A stretch of 64,000 nucleotides of DNA, from positions 1 to 64,000 of the forward strand of contig NZ_JAAHGH010000010.1 in the NCBI RefSeq assembly GCF_010672525.1, read 5' to 3'. The DNA is from Okeania sp. SIO2B3 (GTDB taxonomy: Bacteria; Cyanobacteriota; Cyanobacteriia; Cyanobacteriales; Microcoleaceae). Positions 8,717-18,727 of this stretch are shown in pieces. The translations under genes and the position numbers were made by a program. The notes under the pieces were generated by a model, which ran no database searches, was not told where the DNA came from, and saw only the letters and a program-made list of their open reading frames with translations. Within the stretch, counting starts at the first letter, position 1, and the number at the start of each line of letters is the position of its first letter.

Positions 8717-8899
8717 TTTAACATTAATCTGGCTGTGAATATTTAATTTTTCTAAGGGTAGATAGTAATCAAATATAGCATTGCTATTCAGAAATGGTTT
8801 AAATATAGCATTAATACTTATGAATTGGTATCATAAAACATAAGATTATTCCCTCTCTGCTAGATATAGCAACTGCCAGGTTGATATTTGACAATTAGT

Positions 8900-8916
8900 G
8901 CGAGCATCTTGCTCGC
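8900..8916. repeat. Solitary REP palindrome
   Basis: GCGAGCATCTTGCTCGC forms a 7-bp stem with a 3-nt loop and is identical to the core of the REP arrays around the RAYT gene at 37678-38148. The remaining 8717-9121 is AT-rich, with ATAG/CTAT short inverted repeats and no gene. Confidence 0.75.
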
Positions 8917-9121
8917 GTCATAAATCATCATAATTACCCGATGTCCTAACTATAGTGGCGACTGCTATAACTAATTGCCTAGATAATGAAACATCTTTTT
9001 CCTTCTTCCACCAAGTTTAATACCAATTCACTTTAGAGATGTGACAAATAGTTTTATCCTATAAGATTTGAAATAATCTCCTGAAATTACTGTAGTGTCA
9101 AAGTTTTGAGCCTGTAAAATC

Positions 9122-10156
9122 TTACTTTTGACTTTTGAATTCTGACTTTTGAATTCCCTGAAAGGGTCTAACTCCGGCAATTTTAAGAGTAATTCGATAG
9201 AGACTTTTACTAGCTGTTAAATAAAGAGTTTTATAATCATTATTTCCCCATGCTAAATTAGCAACTTTTTCTGGTACGGTAATAATTCCTAATAACTTTC
9301 CTGATGGAGTAAAAACCCAAACTCCTCCGGGCCCAGTGCTATAAACATTTCCTTGCAAATCTACTTTCATTCCATCAGGTACACCTCGTTTATTTGAGTC
9401 TTTTAATTCAGCAAAAATCATTCCATTTTCTAGAGTTCCATCGGACTTAATATCAAAAACACGAATATGACTTTTTTCAGAATCATTAACATAAAGTTTA
9501 GTTTCATCAGGTGATAAAGCAATACCATTAGGACGAGTAAAATCATCAACTAATAAAGTTAAATTACCATCTGGTGCAATCTTATAAACACCATAAAAAC
9601 CTAATTCTTCCTGTTCTGATTTAATTCCATAAGGAGGGTCTGTAAAATAAATACTGCCATCTGATTTAACAACTAAATCATTAGGACTATTCAGAAGTTT
9701 ACCGTTATATTCATCAGCAAGTGTAATTATTTTGCCATCTTTTTCAGTTCTCGATACCCGACGATTATTATGTTCGCCAGTAATTAATCTTCCTTGTAAA
9801 TCAAGTGTATTACCATTAGCCTTCCCAGAAGGACGACGAAATACTTTGACTTCTTGATTAGGTTGCCATTGATAAATTGTATTTTCTGGAATATCACTAA
9901 ATAGTAAAAAACCGTCAGGATGCCAGACAGGTCCCTCGATAAATTTGAAACCTTCTACTACTTTTTCTACTTGTGCATTTTCCCCAATAATATCCTGTAA
10001 ATTTTCTACTGAGTTAGCTTCAGCTAATTGGAAATAATTATTTTGATAGACAAGATTATTATTATTTTTAGCTTCAGATATACTATCATTAAATATAGTA
10101 ACTACTGTTGTTAATAAGAAGATTGACGTAATCATTAAAATTTTTATAATTGACAT
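9122..10156 (-). CDS. Secreted SMP-30/gluconolactonase/LRE-like protein
   Basis: 344 residues with an N-terminal signal peptide (basic MSIIK, then a hydrophobic stretch to about residue 21). The six-bladed beta-propeller signatures of SMP-30 enzymes are clear: EGPVWHPDG, LLFSDIPENTIYQW, LNSPNDLVVKSDGSIYFTDP (metal-site Asn/Asp) and VPDGMKVDLQGNVY. It is likely a periplasmic lactonase with an unknown substrate. The last residues (QKSEFKSQK) are encoded by a run of GTCAAAA-like short repeats, so the C-terminus has been extended or replaced by repeat DNA. Confidence 0.82.
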   Translation of the reverse strand: MSIIKILMITSIFLLTTVVTIFNDSISEAKNNNNLVYQNNYFQLAEANSVENLQDIIGENAQVEKVVEGFKFIEGPVWHPDGFLLFSDIPENTIYQWQPNQEVKVFRRPSGKANGNTLDLQGRLITGEHNNRRVSRTEKDGKIITLADEYNGKLLNSPNDLVVKSDGSIYFTDPPYGIKSEQEELGFYGVYKIAPDGNLTLLVDDFTRPNGIALSPDETKLYVNDSEKSHIRVFDIKSDGTLENGMIFAELKDSNKRGVPDGMKVDLQGNVYSTGPGGVWVFTPSGKLLGIITVPEKVANLAWGNNDYKTLYLTASKSLYRITLKIAGVRPFQGIQKSEFKSQK

Positions 10157-10775
10157 TTTTGATTTCTAGTTGATTTTGCTTTTTGCTGTATTGACTAGGG
10201 GGAAATATCAGAGAATTGACCTTTCCTAGTAATAATATAGTGGCGTGACACCCCTAAAAAGTAATAGTAGGGGCGGGTTCCGCGTTAAATTAATGGTGTT
10301 CAAATTATCTTATTAACCCGCCCCCACCCCAAGAATATAATGCTTGCTCAACATTAAATTTAGATAAACCCGCCCCATCCCCCTGTGTCAGTCCAGTAGT
10401 ATAGTAAATTTTTAACCTGCTACAATAGTAAATTAGATATTTTTTCAAATTATCTATCATTTGTGATACCCATCATCAAAAATCATACTTCAAAAAGGAA
10501 ATTAGAAAATTTTGCCAATAATTGACTTCTCTGACCTCCTAAAAACTATTTATTTATATCATTCTTGGCTTTCTCTTAATTTATTCTTCCTTCTTCCTTT
10601 TGAAGCTGGTACAATAGTAAATTTGAAGCTGGTACAATAGTAAATTAGAGATTTTTTCAAATTATCTATCATTTGTGATACCAATCATCAAAAATCATAC
10701 CGCAAAAAGGAAACTAGAAAATTTTGATTTATATCCTTCTTCCTTCTTCCTTCTTACTCTATATAAATAACTATC
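10157..10775. repeat. Intergenic region with tandem and long duplications upstream of pepP
   Basis: About 95 bp at 10418-10514 recurs, with few changes, at 10629-10726, directly upstream of the aminopeptidase start. In front of the second copy, TTGAAGCTGGTACAATAGTA followed by AAT is tandemly repeated (10600-10622, 10623-10645). A GGGGCGGGTT/AACCCGCCCC inverted repeat lies at about 10267-10345. Confidence 0.7.
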
Positions 10776-12155
10776 ATGCACATTCCTAACTTACAAACTT
10801 CTCTAGCAACAACACTTCGTAACCGAAGACAAAAATTAGCCAAATTAATCAATTTTCCCGTCATACTTTGGTCAGGAATTCCTAGTCCCCGCAACTTTCC
10901 AGCTAATACTTTTCCCTTCCGTCCTAGCAGTCATTTTCTCTATTTTGCCGGACTACCTATTGAAGATGCTGCTATACATTTAGATGGAGAAAAATTAGAA
11001 CTATTTATGGATAATGCACCACCTAGTAGTCAACTTTGGCATGGAGAAGTACCCACACGCGATCGCCTAGCTGAAATTATTGGTGCTGATGCAGCTTTTC
11101 CTATGCAAGAATTGAAATCTCGCGCCACAAATGCTGCAACTATTTATGTGCAAAATTATCCTACTCAAAACACACAATTTCAGACTCTAAATAGACATAT
11201 TTCTCCACCTAATAAACCCAAAGAAATTGACTTAGAATTAACAAAAGCTATTATCTCTTTAAGACTTAGTCACGATGCCACAGCTTTAACAGAAATCAAA
11301 CAAGCAGTAGCAGTAACTGTAGAAGCTCATAAAGCTGGAATGGCAAGCACCAAAAATGCTAAATTCGAGTCTAATATCCGAGCCGCAATGGAGAGTATTA
11401 TTATCTCCCATAATATGACTTGTGCTTATACAAGTATTGTGACTGTACATGGAGAAGTTTTGCACAATGGACAATATCATCACCCCCTACAAACAGGAGA
11501 TTTACTATTAGCAGATGTGGGAGCAGAAACAAATTTAGGTTGGGCAAGTGATGTGACTCGAACTTGGCCTGTTTATGGTAAATTTTCTCCCACCCAACGA
11601 GATATTTATGATGTAGTTTTAGCTGCCCATGATACTTGTATTACTCAAATAAAACCTGGTATTGAATATTTAGATATTCATCTATTAGCAGCTCAAATTA
11701 TTGCAGAAGGATTAGTCAATTTAGGAATTTTAAAAGGTCAAGCAGAAGACTTAGTAGAAATGGATGCTCATGCCTTATTTTTTCCTCATGGAATCGGTCA
11801 TATATTAGGTTTAGATGTTCACGATATGGAAGATTTAGGAGATTTAGCTGGATACGAAATAGGTAGGGAGCGTAGTAGTCGTTTTGGTTTAGGTTTTCTA
11901 CGATTAAATCGTCCATTAATTCCCGGAATGTTAGTCACAATTGAACCTGGTTTTTATCAAGTACCAGGCATTTTAAATGACAAAGAAATGCGTCAAAAAT
12001 ATCAAGATATTGTGAATTGGGAAAAGCTAGAAAAATTTGATGATGTTCGAGGTATTAGAATTGAGGATGATGTTTTAGTAACTCCAAATGGTGCTGATGT
12101 TTTGACTCAAGAATTGCCTAGCGATATTGATTCAATTGAAAGTTTGGTAAGATAA
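10776..12155 (+). CDS. pepP: Xaa-Pro aminopeptidase (M24B)
   Basis: 459 residues, close to the usual PepP length. The N-terminal AMP_N domain (about 1-130) is followed by the creatinase-fold catalytic domain with all metal-ligand motifs: Asp in LLADVGAET and SDVTRTWP, His in HGIGHILGLDVHD, Glu in TIEPGFY and Glu in GIRIEDDV. It removes N-terminal residues that precede proline, in the cytoplasm. Monocistronic, with duplicated sequence just upstream that may include its promoter. Confidence 0.92.
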   Translation: MHIPNLQTSLATTLRNRRQKLAKLINFPVILWSGIPSPRNFPANTFPFRPSSHFLYFAGLPIEDAAIHLDGEKLELFMDNAPPSSQLWHGEVPTRDRLAEIIGADAAFPMQELKSRATNAATIYVQNYPTQNTQFQTLNRHISPPNKPKEIDLELTKAIISLRLSHDATALTEIKQAVAVTVEAHKAGMASTKNAKFESNIRAAMESIIISHNMTCAYTSIVTVHGEVLHNGQYHHPLQTGDLLLADVGAETNLGWASDVTRTWPVYGKFSPTQRDIYDVVLAAHDTCITQIKPGIEYLDIHLLAAQIIAEGLVNLGILKGQAEDLVEMDAHALFFPHGIGHILGLDVHDMEDLGDLAGYEIGRERSSRFGLGFLRLNRPLIPGMLVTIEPGFYQVPGILNDKEMRQKYQDIVNWEKLEKFDDVRGIRIEDDVLVTPNGADVLTQELPSDIDSIESLVR

Positions 12156-12713
12156 TTGGATATTTTTGAGACTAATATAGAAATTCTTATAGAACCCCTG
12201 AGTGGTATCTTTGCACGAGATATGTGCTTTTGCTCCCAGTACTCAGTCCTGGTGAAGTCAGGAAATTCAGGAACGAGAATAGGGAAAACCTGTAGGGGCG
12301 AATGGCCATTCGCCCCCTACGAATCCTGAGGACTCCGTCATTTATTTATAAGTATTCAACCGGACATGATATCACATGACTAAAGTTCCAAGAGCGATCG
12401 CACTTTTTTGGACATTAAAAGTAAGAAGCGATCGCCTAGTTTTAATCTGGGCGATCGCTTTTCTAGTTGACTTTATTGTTTATCGTTTGTTCTAAATGTT
12501 ATCCATTGATTTTTGAGAAACAAGACACACCAGAGGTAAAAAGTAGTATAGCTATAAGCATTCAGCATTTCCTACGGAATGCTCCGCAAACATCATTCAG
12601 CTAGATTCAAAACTTTTAACTGTAATGTTTTGAAGTTTCTTAGCTTTCCTAATCTTAATACCTAGTGCATAAATTTATCCCAAAAAAAACTTGGGATAAA
12701 TAACACTCAAAAC
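12156..12713. repeat. Intergenic region: perfect palindrome, dispersed repeat, HIP1 cluster
   Basis: A 22-bp perfect palindrome (12295-12316) centres on GCGAATGGCCATTCGC. A dispersed repeat follows at 12326-12378 (CTGAGGACTCCGT, then TATAAGTATTCAACCGGACA); relatives lie at 30945-30990 and, inverted, at about 14860-14905. Three GATCGC-containing sites lie within 12395-12460. No gene seen. Confidence 0.65.
12673..12701. terminator. Hairpin between convergent genes
   Basis: ATTTATCCCAA and its complement TTGGGATAAAT form an 11-bp perfect stem around an A-rich 7-nt loop. It lies 12 bp beyond the stop of the minus-strand secreted protein, where convergent transcription from pepP also arrives, so it could terminate both. 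Confidence 0.6.
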
Positions 12714-14336
12714 CTAGTTCTCTAACAAACTCACTGCATCAATGTAAGTACCAGCAGCATCAGATATCTCATCAAGATTGTCAAAACTTAAGGTAGTGGT
12801 GGTGCTAGTAGCTTTGAGGTTATCATAGGTATAGGTTTGCCATTCGGTTTCCGTTGCTGTTTTATTTAGATTCGCAACTACAGTATCTCCCCAATACACA
12901 TTCAACTTGTTCTCAGAAGCATTAGGGTTAGCTTTGAATGCAAAGGAAAGTGTGTAGGTCTTACCCACCTCAGTAGTAATATCTTGAGCAATTTTGGTAG
13001 TTGAATAACTGTCAAGTTCTACAACTTGTGACCCATCTTTGGGAGCGGTTATACCTCTCTTATTAATTTCGATCGCATACCCCTGAACTTTTTCCCACCC
13101 TGGAATTGATTGTTCAAAACTATAGAAACCTTCTAATTCAGGTTCTTCAAAGCTGCCATTCTCTACCAAGTTTTCCTTCTCGACTTCTCCTCCATTACAA
13201 GTTGCTATTTTGCTTAAGCTAACTTGATTCAATATCGGACCATAAGTTGCATTTGGGCCGTAGTTAATGAATGACAACCAAGCATTAGTTTCCTTCTCGA
13301 CCTTAATTTGGCGCTTAACAGTTACAAATTCTTCCTTTTGGCCGTCTGCAATAAATTTCTCATCGAAAACATCTCCCAATTGGACTGTGTACCTACTTAA
13401 GTAGGATTTAGGAGTACCACCCATCTCAAAGGAGAGTTCATAGATCCCTGGAGTCAAGGTGAATTTCTCTTTGGTGGAGATAGTTGATATTCCACCTCCA
13501 CTTAAATCAATATAAGTTCCTGGCCCATAGTAATCGTACAAAGAAGTACTATCTTCTTTTTGGCCTAGGATATCGATAAAGCCTCCATTTGAACTCACCT
13601 TCAAGCTCCCTACTTTCCAATTTGCCAAATTATTGACCGTTAATTTCAAAGGTTCTTGGTCAAAGGTTTCCTTAAAAATAACTTCAGGTTCAACTGATGT
13701 AGTGTCGCAACAAAGGTTAGATTGATTAGGCGGAGGACAAATACTCGAATCAGGAAGTTTGTTGAAACTTACTTTATTCAATATCGGGCCGAAAGTTCCA
13801 TCTGGACCATAGTTAATGAATGACAACCAAGCATTAGTATCGGTATCAACCTTAATTTGGCGGCTAATAGTGCTAAATATTCTATCATCGCCGTCTACAA
13901 GAAAATCCTCATGGAAAATATTCCCTACTTCAACTGCGTACCTACTTATATAGCCAGGACTGCCACCGATCTCAAAGGAAAGTTGATAAGTACCAGGGGT
14001 CAAGATGAATGTTCTTTTAGTGTTAATTGTTGAAATTCCACCTCCACTCAAATCTAGATAATGGCCTAGTCCATAGTAACCATAGAGATTATAACCATTC
14101 TGATTTGCGTCTTTGGGTTCATCTTGACCTTGGATATCGGCGATCGCTTTTTCTACATCCCAGTTTGTCAAACTTGAATTTCCTAACTTGAGGGGGTCTT
14201 CATCAAAGCTATCCTCAAAAATAACTGTGCCGCTGCAATTAGTTGCAGCTATAGCAACAGATGTCACTGAAGGCATAAAGTTCCAGCAGGAAAATGTCAG
14301 TAGTGCTGACATCAACCACGATAGTATTTGTTTCAT
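12714..14336 (-). CDS. Secreted protein with a duplicated module and DUF642-like C-terminal domain
   Basis: 540 residues. The signal peptide ends near Ala-Ala at 31-32. Two homologous modules of about 165 residues follow: IFEDSFDEDPLKL...TNWDV at about 38-195 and IFKETFDQEPLKL...ANWKV at about 215-380. Each contains YYGxGxYxDLSGGGISTI and NAWLSFINYGP. The C-terminal domain (about 388-540: NLVENGSFEEPEL, IPGWE, GSQVVELD, YTLSFAF) resembles DUF642/galactose-binding-like domains. Probably exported and carbohydrate- or surface-binding. There are no catalytic motifs and no C-terminal sorting signal. Confidence 0.78.
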   Translation of the reverse strand: MKQILSWLMSALLTFSCWNFMPSVTSVAIAATNCSGTVIFEDSFDEDPLKLGNSSLTNWDVEKAIADIQGQDEPKDANQNGYNLYGYYGLGHYLDLSGGGISTINTKRTFILTPGTYQLSFEIGGSPGYISRYAVEVGNIFHEDFLVDGDDRIFSTISRQIKVDTDTNAWLSFINYGPDGTFGPILNKVSFNKLPDSSICPPPNQSNLCCDTTSVEPEVIFKETFDQEPLKLTVNNLANWKVGSLKVSSNGGFIDILGQKEDSTSLYDYYGPGTYIDLSGGGISTISTKEKFTLTPGIYELSFEMGGTPKSYLSRYTVQLGDVFDEKFIADGQKEEFVTVKRQIKVEKETNAWLSFINYGPNATYGPILNQVSLSKIATCNGGEVEKENLVENGSFEEPELEGFYSFEQSIPGWEKVQGYAIEINKRGITAPKDGSQVVELDSYSTTKIAQDITTEVGKTYTLSFAFKANPNASENKLNVYWGDTVVANLNKTATETEWQTYTYDNLKATSTTTTLSFDNLDEISDAAGTYIDAVSLLEN

Positions 14337-14449
14337 TCTTTAGTTGTTAGAATGTTTTCAATTGTTAGAATATCATCAAACAAACAAGCGGTCAATATTC
14401 AAAACATTTTTTTTATTGCTCTGTTGTCCATGTAATACCAAATCCGGTA

Positions 14450-14728
14450 TCAAAACCAGCTTTTTTGTTCTTCCTCTCTAACCTCCAAATAATATAGCGT
14501 CAAAATTATCTCTTCCGGCTTGCTTAAAGACTTTTTTCTTCCTCCTCCTGCCTTGATTAATCTTTTTTCTTGAGTGGCGATCGCCTGTCTTTGTTTTTCT
14601 TCAATTTTTTGAGCATTTTCTATTAACTTTATTAGTTGTTTATCTGTAATACCAATAATCCTTTTTGTTTCTTTTGGATGATTATAAATATATTCTAATA
14701 CATTATTAATTTGAGGACAGGATATATA
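14450..14728 (-). pseudogene. IS5-family-like transposase N-terminal fragment
   Basis: On the minus strand an open stretch reads YIYNHPKETKRIIGITDKQL ... AGGGRKKSLSKPEEIILTLY. This matches the N-terminal HTH part of DDE_Tnp_4/IS5-type transposases common in cyanobacteria. It ends at a TGA (14450-14452), and the DDE domain is absent. The start is also damaged. It is a dead relic between the secreted protein and the cyclase gene. Confidence 0.6.
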
Positions 14729-15013
14729 TAATTGGTCACTACAATTTTACCTAAATCCTTACTTTTGGAGAGGTCTGTTCCATGCTCCCAAAATTCAAAT
14801 ATATTTTTACCTGCAACTGAAATAAGATGGCTATAGTATAATACAAAATTATATCATGTCAGGTTGAACAGTTATAAATAAATAACGACGGAGTCCTCAG
14901 GAGTCAGGAGGGAATAAAGAAGAAGGAAGAGGAATAACTGGAGTTGAAGGAGAAAGTTTTTTTATCACTAATTATCCAGACATGATATTAGTTATTATTT
15001 AGGATTCTTTTCC
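14729..15013. repeat. Leader of the hybrid cyclase with an inverted dispersed repeat
   Basis: At about 14850-14905 the dispersed repeat seen at 12326 and 30945 occurs in inverted orientation (TATCATGTCAGGTTGAACAG ... ACGGAGTCCTCAGG), followed by GGAGTCAGGAGG and, at 14977, CAGACATGATAT. No gene seen. Confidence 0.5.
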
Positions 15014-18000
15014 ATGAAAATAAAACCTATCAAGCCATTAAATCAAAATACAAATTTTTTGAAAAAAACACCTTTAAGAATCATCCTAATTATTCCATTT
15101 TTCTTGGAGTTATTGATTGTATTTGGATTAACAGGATGGTTATCTTTTAGGAATGGACAGAGAGCTATTAATGACCTAGCTAGTAAGTTTCGTGAAGAAA
15201 TTTCTGCCCACATCGATCATGAAATAGAGGACTATTTAAAAATTCCTCATCTGATTAATCAATTAAATGCTTATGCTATCCAAGAAAACAATCTGAGTCT
15301 ATTTCCAGTACAAGGTCAAAGTCTTTTTTGGCAACAAATGAAATTATTTAAATCAGTTATCTGGATTTATTGTGGTAGTCCCCAAAAAGGTGAATTTGTA
15401 GGAGTAACAAGACTAGGAACAAATAATAAATTACGGTTAGCTATTAGTAATGAATTGACGGATTTTTTTCGTTATGAATATCCTTTAGATAGCCAAGGTA
15501 ACGTTCAAAATTTAGTTAAACAAAGTTCTAAAAAATATGATTCCCGGAGTCGTCCATGGTATAAGGCAGCTGTTAAAGCAGGTAAAGCTACATGGAGTGA
15601 AATATACCTAGACTTTAGCACCGAAGTCTCTATAATTACTGCTGCTTTACCAATATACGACCCGCAAAATAATCTTAAAGCAGTCTGTGGTGTTGATATT
15701 TACTTCTCTCAAGAATTAAGTCAATTCCTAAAAAGCATAGAAATTGGTGAAATTGGAGGAGCTTTTATTTTAGATACAGAAGGTATATTAATAGCAAGTT
15801 CCATGGAAACAGAAGCATCGCAAGAAACAGATGAACTGGGAATACAAAAGGCAGTAGATAGTAATAGTAATTTAATCAAATCAACAGCACAATATTTGAC
15901 AGAACAATACAGAGACTTGAGTAACATTGACACTACAAAACAACTTGAATTTATGCTCAATGGCGAGCGAATATTTATGCAAGTTTCACCTTATGCTGAT
16001 AATTATGGTCTCAATTGGTTGACAGTAGTAGTCATCCCAGAAAAACAATTTATGGGGCAAATAAACGCCAATACTCGTTCCACTATTCAACTATGTTTTT
16101 TAGCATTGGGAATAGCTGTAGGTTTGGGACTATTAATAGTACGTTGGATAACTAAACCAATCAAAAAATTATCAACAGCAGCTAGCGAAATTTCTCATGG
16201 AAAATTAGGTCAAAATGTGCCAATTAAAGGAGTGAAAGAGTTAGTTATGTTAGCTAAATCTTTTAATCAAATGACTGAACAATTAGAAGAGTCATTTAAT
16301 CATCTAGAAACAAAAAATCAGGAGTTGCAACACTTAGATCAACTCAAAGATGAATTTTTAGCAAATACATCCCACGAACTCCGTACACCTTTAAATGGAA
16401 TGATTGGTATAGCAGAATCTATGATTGATGGTGCTACTGGGTCTATTTCAGAACTGCAAAAAAACAATCTATTAATGGTTGTTGGAAGTGGATATCGTCT
16501 CACAAATTTAGTCAATGATATTCTGGATTTTTCCAAACTACGACACCATGATATTCAACTACAATTAGGTTCAGTAGGAATGCGAGAGATTACAGAAGTA
16601 GTTATCGCTTTTTGTCGTATTCTGGTGCAAGGCAAAGATTTGCAACTTATTAATGCCATTCCCCGAAACTTCCCACCTGCAACAGCAGATGAAAATCGCG
16701 TTCAGCAAATTTTGCATAATTTGGTGGGAAATGCAATCAAATTTACAGAGTGCGGTATTGTGAGAGTCTCAGCAGAATTAATTGATGTTGATAACCGCCA
16801 AAAAATAGCAGTCACTGTCTCTGACAATGGCATTGGTATTCCTGAAGATAAACAGAAGGCAATTTTTCAATCCTTTGAGCAAGGAGATGGATCTACAGAA
16901 CGTCAATATGGTGGTACAGGTTTAGGTTTACCAATTACTAAAAAATTAGTTGAATTACACGGTGGCACTATTTCAGTAAAATCAACTTCTGGTATTGGAT
17001 CTGATTTTACTTTTACTCTGGATATTTCTGAAAAACCAGCAGAAAGTAGTCAAGTTGAATCTTCTCTCAAAAGGCAAATGTCTTTTTTGGATGCTTCTCA
17101 TTTAGCAGCATCTGTTTCAGATGAAACCTATTCAGAATCAGAAATAAATCAAGTTCAAACATCTGATGTTACTCCACTAAATAACCAACAAAAAGAAGGT
17201 GAATTCCAAATTCTCATTGTTGATGATGAACCTGTGAATTTAATGGTATTAACTAATCAACTTTCTTTGCATAATTATGAAGTTATTCAAGCTAATAGTG
17301 GACAGAAAGCTTTAAACATTCTTGATGAAGGTTTTCTACCCGATCTAATTTTATTAGATGTAATGATGCCTGGTATGACTGGTTATGAAGTTACACAAAA
17401 AATTAGGAAAAAATGGCCACTTCATCAACTACCAATAATGATGTTAACTGCTAAAAATAGAATTTCAGATTTAGTAGTTGGATTAGAAGCAGGTGCTAAT
17501 GATTATTTATCTAAACCATTCCACAAAGAAGAATTACTAGCTCGAATTAAGACACATATTAATATTAAAAAACTCCGCACAGAAAAAGCACATATTCGCC
17601 AAACTTTTGGTCGTTATGTGACAGATGAAGTAGTTTCAAATCTTTTAGAAACACCAGAAGGTTTAAAACTAGGGGGTGAACGGAAAAAAATTACAATTCT
17701 CACTTCCGATATCCGGGGTTTTACCAGCACTTCTGAACGATTACCACCAGAAGAAGTTGTGACTATTATTAACTTTTATCTTTCTTCTATGGCAGATATT
17801 ATTACCTCTTTTCATGGTACTATTGATGAATTTATGGGTGATGGGATTTTAGTTTTATTTGGTGCTCCAACAACCAGAGAAAACGATCCAGAAAGAGCAG
17901 TTGCTTGTGCTTTAGCTATGCAGTTGGCAATGGAATCTGTGAATCAACAAATACAAGCTTGGGGTTTAGCTCCTTTAGAAATGGGAATTGGTATTAATAC

Positions 18001-18625
18001 TGGGGAGGTTGTAGTTGGAAATATTGGTTCCGAGAAACGCACAAAATATGGTGTAGTTGGAAATCAAGTTAATTTGACTTATCGGATTGAATCTTATTCT
18101 ACTGGTGGTGAAATTCTCATCTCTGAAACTACACTTCAAGAAGTAGGAGAATCACTTTTGAGAATTGATGGGCGAAAATTAGTGCAACCAAAAGGAGTCA
18201 AACAACCTATTAATATTTATAATATTACTGGGATTGCTGGAGAGTATAACTTATTCTTAAAAGAAGAGGAACAAATATTTTTAGACCTGACTGAAGAAAT
18301 ACCTACCCAATATACAATTTTGGAAGGTAAGCACGTTGCAGAAAATTTATTTTTAGGTAGTTTAGTTAAACTTTCTAGTAAAGGAGCATTGGTAAAATCT
18401 GCTTCACAAGAAACAAGTTCTATACCTTCTGTATTTACTAATATTAAACTCAATTTATTCCCTGCAACTAATTCAGAAACACTGACAGAAGATATTTATG
18501 CTAAAGTTTTGGATAAATCTGTAGAAAATGGTTATTTTTATATCCAATTTACTTCTAAACCACCAGAAGTAACAGCTTTACTAAATGCTCAATATCGTTG
18601 CTTGAGATTTTCATCAACTTCTTAA
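15014..18625 (+). CDS. Hybrid sensor: dCACHE-HAMP-HisKA-HATPase-REC-class III nucleotide cyclase
   Basis: 1203 residues. TM1 at about 22-45; periplasmic dCACHE domain about 50-340 (SRSRPWYKAAVKAG, AVCGVDIYFSQEL); TM2 about 355-378; HAMP to about 430. HisKA follows (HELRTPLNG, about 455), then HATPase (NLVGNAIKF, DNGIGIP, GGTGLGLPI). The receiver domain (about 733-850) has DDEP and phospho-acceptor DVMMPG. The cyclase domain (about 885-1070) has metal-binding Asp in LTSDIRGFT and FMGDG and transition-state Asn/Arg in NQVNLTYRIES. The last 120 residues may be PilZ-like. It resembles CyaC-type adenylate cyclases, where phosphorelay controls cAMP synthesis. ATP rather than GTP preference is inferred. 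Confidence 0.88.
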   Translation: MKIKPIKPLNQNTNFLKKTPLRIILIIPFFLELLIVFGLTGWLSFRNGQRAINDLASKFREEISAHIDHEIEDYLKIPHLINQLNAYAIQENNLSLFPVQGQSLFWQQMKLFKSVIWIYCGSPQKGEFVGVTRLGTNNKLRLAISNELTDFFRYEYPLDSQGNVQNLVKQSSKKYDSRSRPWYKAAVKAGKATWSEIYLDFSTEVSIITAALPIYDPQNNLKAVCGVDIYFSQELSQFLKSIEIGEIGGAFILDTEGILIASSMETEASQETDELGIQKAVDSNSNLIKSTAQYLTEQYRDLSNIDTTKQLEFMLNGERIFMQVSPYADNYGLNWLTVVVIPEKQFMGQINANTRSTIQLCFLALGIAVGLGLLIVRWITKPIKKLSTAASEISHGKLGQNVPIKGVKELVMLAKSFNQMTEQLEESFNHLETKNQELQHLDQLKDEFLANTSHELRTPLNGMIGIAESMIDGATGSISELQKNNLLMVVGSGYRLTNLVNDILDFSKLRHHDIQLQLGSVGMREITEVVIAFCRILVQGKDLQLINAIPRNFPPATADENRVQQILHNLVGNAIKFTECGIVRVSAELIDVDNRQKIAVTVSDNGIGIPEDKQKAIFQSFEQGDGSTERQYGGTGLGLPITKKLVELHGGTISVKSTSGIGSDFTFTLDISEKPAESSQVESSLKRQMSFLDASHLAASVSDETYSESEINQVQTSDVTPLNNQQKEGEFQILIVDDEPVNLMVLTNQLSLHNYEVIQANSGQKALNILDEGFLPDLILLDVMMPGMTGYEVTQKIRKKWPLHQLPIMMLTAKNRISDLVVGLEAGANDYLSKPFHKEELLARIKTHINIKKLRTEKAHIRQTFGRYVTDEVVSNLLETPEGLKLGGERKKITILTSDIRGFTSTSERLPPEEVVTIINFYLSSMADIITSFHGTIDEFMGDGILVLFGAPTTRENDPERAVACALAMQLAMESVNQQIQAWGLAPLEMGIGINTGEVVVGNIGSEKRTKYGVVGNQVNLTYRIESYSTGGEILISETTLQEVGESLLRIDGRKLVQPKGVKQPINIYNITGIAGEYNLFLKEEEQIFLDLTEEIPTQYTILEGKHVAENLFLGSLVKLSSKGALVKSASQETSSIPSVFTNIKLNLFPATNSETLTEDIYAKVLDKSVENGYFYIQFTSKPPEVTALLNAQYRCLRFSSTS

Positions 18626-18727
18626 TAATATAAAATCAGGATAATTCAGACTAATTAATCGAAAACTCATCCTCGTCTATACAGAAAAAATATCCCTATT
18701 ATTCCAACTAACTATTTGATTATAAGT

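Noticed and set aside
12390-12470. Cluster of GCGATCGC-type sites as a regulatory array
   Set aside because: These are HIP1 octamers, which are abundant in many cyanobacterial genomes and occur throughout the window, including inside genes.
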